A stretch of 64,000 bases of DNA from the NCBI GenBank assembly GCA_021613535.1, contig CP075494.1, positions 868,001 to 932,000 on the forward strand. The letters are read 5' to 3'. The notes under the pieces were generated by a model that did not search any database, was not told the DNA's origin, and worked only from the letters and a program-made list of their open reading frames with translations. Below, piece after piece: positions 62,284 through 64,000 of the stretch. Numbering within the stretch: position 1 is the first letter of the stretch; every line of letters begins with the position of its first letter. The position numbers and the translations under genes are program-made. This stretch comes from Adineta vaga (Eukaryota; Rotifera).

Positions 62284-64000
62284 ATCGAAGTTTTTTATTC
62301 CCACGACTGAAGGGAGGATGATACGAAAGAATTAAAATGGTTTATTTATTTGTTTGTTTGTGTCAGGTTAAAGGTCATAAAATTAGATTTTTTCAGAAAT
62401 CATAATAAAACTTGACCAAAGGGTAATCGAGGTCGAGGAACACGAATATGATGTTAGGTTTTCGAAACTTTTCCGGAATCTTTTCCCGTCGACTGAAAGG
62501 AAGGTATTGTGCCGGTAACAGTGACGAAAACATACAAACTCGTTTGTATATATGTCTGTCGCAGATCAAAGATCACGGCTTGCAATATGCACCGGATCGT
62601 GAAGTCTGATACGGGGGGAGGGTATCATTGACCCCTCAAGTTCTACCGTATAATGGTACCGATATGTCGTTTTGTACGTTAAAAATGTAAATGCAGTGCG
62701 ATGCAGAAAATGCAATTGTGAATCTAACGAGTGGAGAGTTTTGGTGAGATCGGTAAAAGTGACTGGTTTTGCTTTTGGTTCAGTCCTCCCTACTATATTC
62801 TGGACTACCTCTACGAAAGAGAAATATCTTTGAAAAGTCATTCCATAATGTTTTTCAAACGGACACGTCTAGCAAATGTTTTGCGCCTTATAGCTTTTCA
62901 TCGAAATGAAACTGATAAAAGATTAGAAACTAAATACAGTTGTTGCGCTTGAAATTGAACTATGAGAAAATGATAAATCGTTAAGGAAACCTGGGAACGA
63001 CAGGCCGTGAGTGGTCGACCGACCAGTCGTTTGTTGAAAAACGTTTTTTTAAACTAAAAGTCGAGTATGGATCCTAAACTGTTTTGGATGATTTTTCAAA
63101 ATAACTGAGTCGGTTTTGTTCACGCGATGAGTACGGTAGGATATTCATCTCTCAAAACAAAACAAAAAATAAAGACAGATAAATCAACTAAAACATATCA
63201 TGTGAACGTATATCTATGTACGGCAAGTGAATGAGTGACCTTGTGTTTTAATTGTAGTTCACGTTATGGTGGTCGCGAGAATAAGCTACGAATGGCAACG
63301 AATAGCCAAGAGATGCCAGCACGAGAAAGACGGACAAACGGCTAAACGTTGATGTTAGTGGCATGATTAATGTAATGCGTCGAAGTTTCTATGCTGTGAA
63401 TACTACCGAATGACTAAATCCAGAAGAAAAAGTATTTGCTAATAAGAAATTGAACGTTCGAGCCGTGGTTTGTTTCGAGTATGCCTTGTTCATAAAACTA
63501 TACACTTCCAAAGAAAAATCTTATAGGGTAAATAATGAATCAATTCCATTTTTAGTCCTTAAGTCGATGGTTAAGCGAGTCTGCCTCGACGAGCGTTATG
63601 TGTTATATATACGGTCATTATTAACTGAAATATAGCGACCTCTTGATGCGATATTTCCTTTTAACTAAATTTTGATTGAAAAATTGCTCTATGATTTCAA
63701 TAGAACAACACTTTTTAATTTAATTACCTTTCTTTAACTGAAAATTTTGAGGAATATTTCTAAGAAAAAATTTCAAGATATGTGGCGTCCTCCAATATAT
63801 TTTACTTGACGTTGATTCTATAAGTGATGTGTTTGAACACACATATCAATACAATAATTGCTTTATTAAAGTAAATTACATTATAATCCAAAGAGGATAG
63901 AAGAAGATTATAAGGTTGATTTGTGATCTGTTTATATATACAAAACTATATATCAGTTGTGCACGATAATTGAATGATCATTGTTAATTTTTCTGTAAAT
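62284..64000. other. Intergenic, nothing recognised
   Basis: Contains the 3' UTR of the oxygenase and about 1.6 kb without convincing genes. Frames at 62566-62952 on both strands overlap each other and show no domain. Confidence 0.4.

Noticed and set aside
62566-62952. Overlapping ORFs on both strands
   Set aside because: No domain, signal peptide or splice context; they look like chance frames.
1-64000. CRISPR arrays, operons, ribosome-binding sites or phage genes
   Set aside because: The window is eukaryotic, with spliceosomal introns throughout; no regularly spaced direct repeats were found.

Overview
The window reads as nuclear DNA of a bdelloid rotifer. It is AT-rich, with compact genes and many 50-70 bp GT-AG introns. 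It carries gene families typical of bdelloids (secreted NHL-repeat proteins, F-box/LRR-like proteins, rhodopsin-like receptors with a single coding exon, LamG-jellyroll secreted proteins). Most telling are Athena-like Penelope-family reverse transcriptases next to short G/T-A-rich tracts that resemble degenerate telomere repeats (units like TGTGGG and TGAGGG). The species assignment is inference.

Layout. 1-18.7 kb is gene-rich host DNA: a broken NHL fragment, a defensin-like peptide, a CAP-domain protein, an EGF/LamG protein, a tandem alpha-crystallin protein, two receptors, a berberine-bridge-type FAD oxidase, a Kunitz protein, a decayed F-box gene beside an intact relative, and an NHL protein. 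19.4-22.4 kb holds an LRR fragment cut by an apparently intact mariner, then a 625 bp foldback element and a secreted orphan protein. 22.8-39.1 kb is a mobile-element block. On its left are stacked, 5'-truncated minus-strand Athena-like copies, each headed by a telomere-like tract and several ending in a hammerhead ribozyme. On its right is a plus-strand unit of about 10.3 kb flanked by hammerhead ribozymes and C-rich tracts. That unit contains a coiled-coil-type ORF, a decayed RT and at least four further ORFs, including two single-pass membrane proteins. The polarity of the two halves is head-to-head.

39.5-55 kb mixes host genes (a multi-pass membrane protein with an in-frame TGA, an acyl-CoA synthetase-like enzyme, a tRNA-like sequence) with TTAA-flanked piggyBac-type elements, one of them encoding an apparently intact transposase. 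It also has a second minus-strand Athena-like copy (49.76-52.13 kb) cut by another piggyBac. 55-64 kb is sparse: a Ly6/uPAR-like protein, a shortened bdelloid-type domain protein and a 2OG-Fe(II) oxygenase.

The strongest theme is the hammerhead plus telomere-like tract at the 3' ends of the Athena-like units, together with the accessory ORFs downstream of the RT. Decay is widespread: the RTs are not functional as read, while ORFs D and F in the large unit are open. Exon coordinates come from reading splice signals and checking that frames join; no alignment or database search was run.
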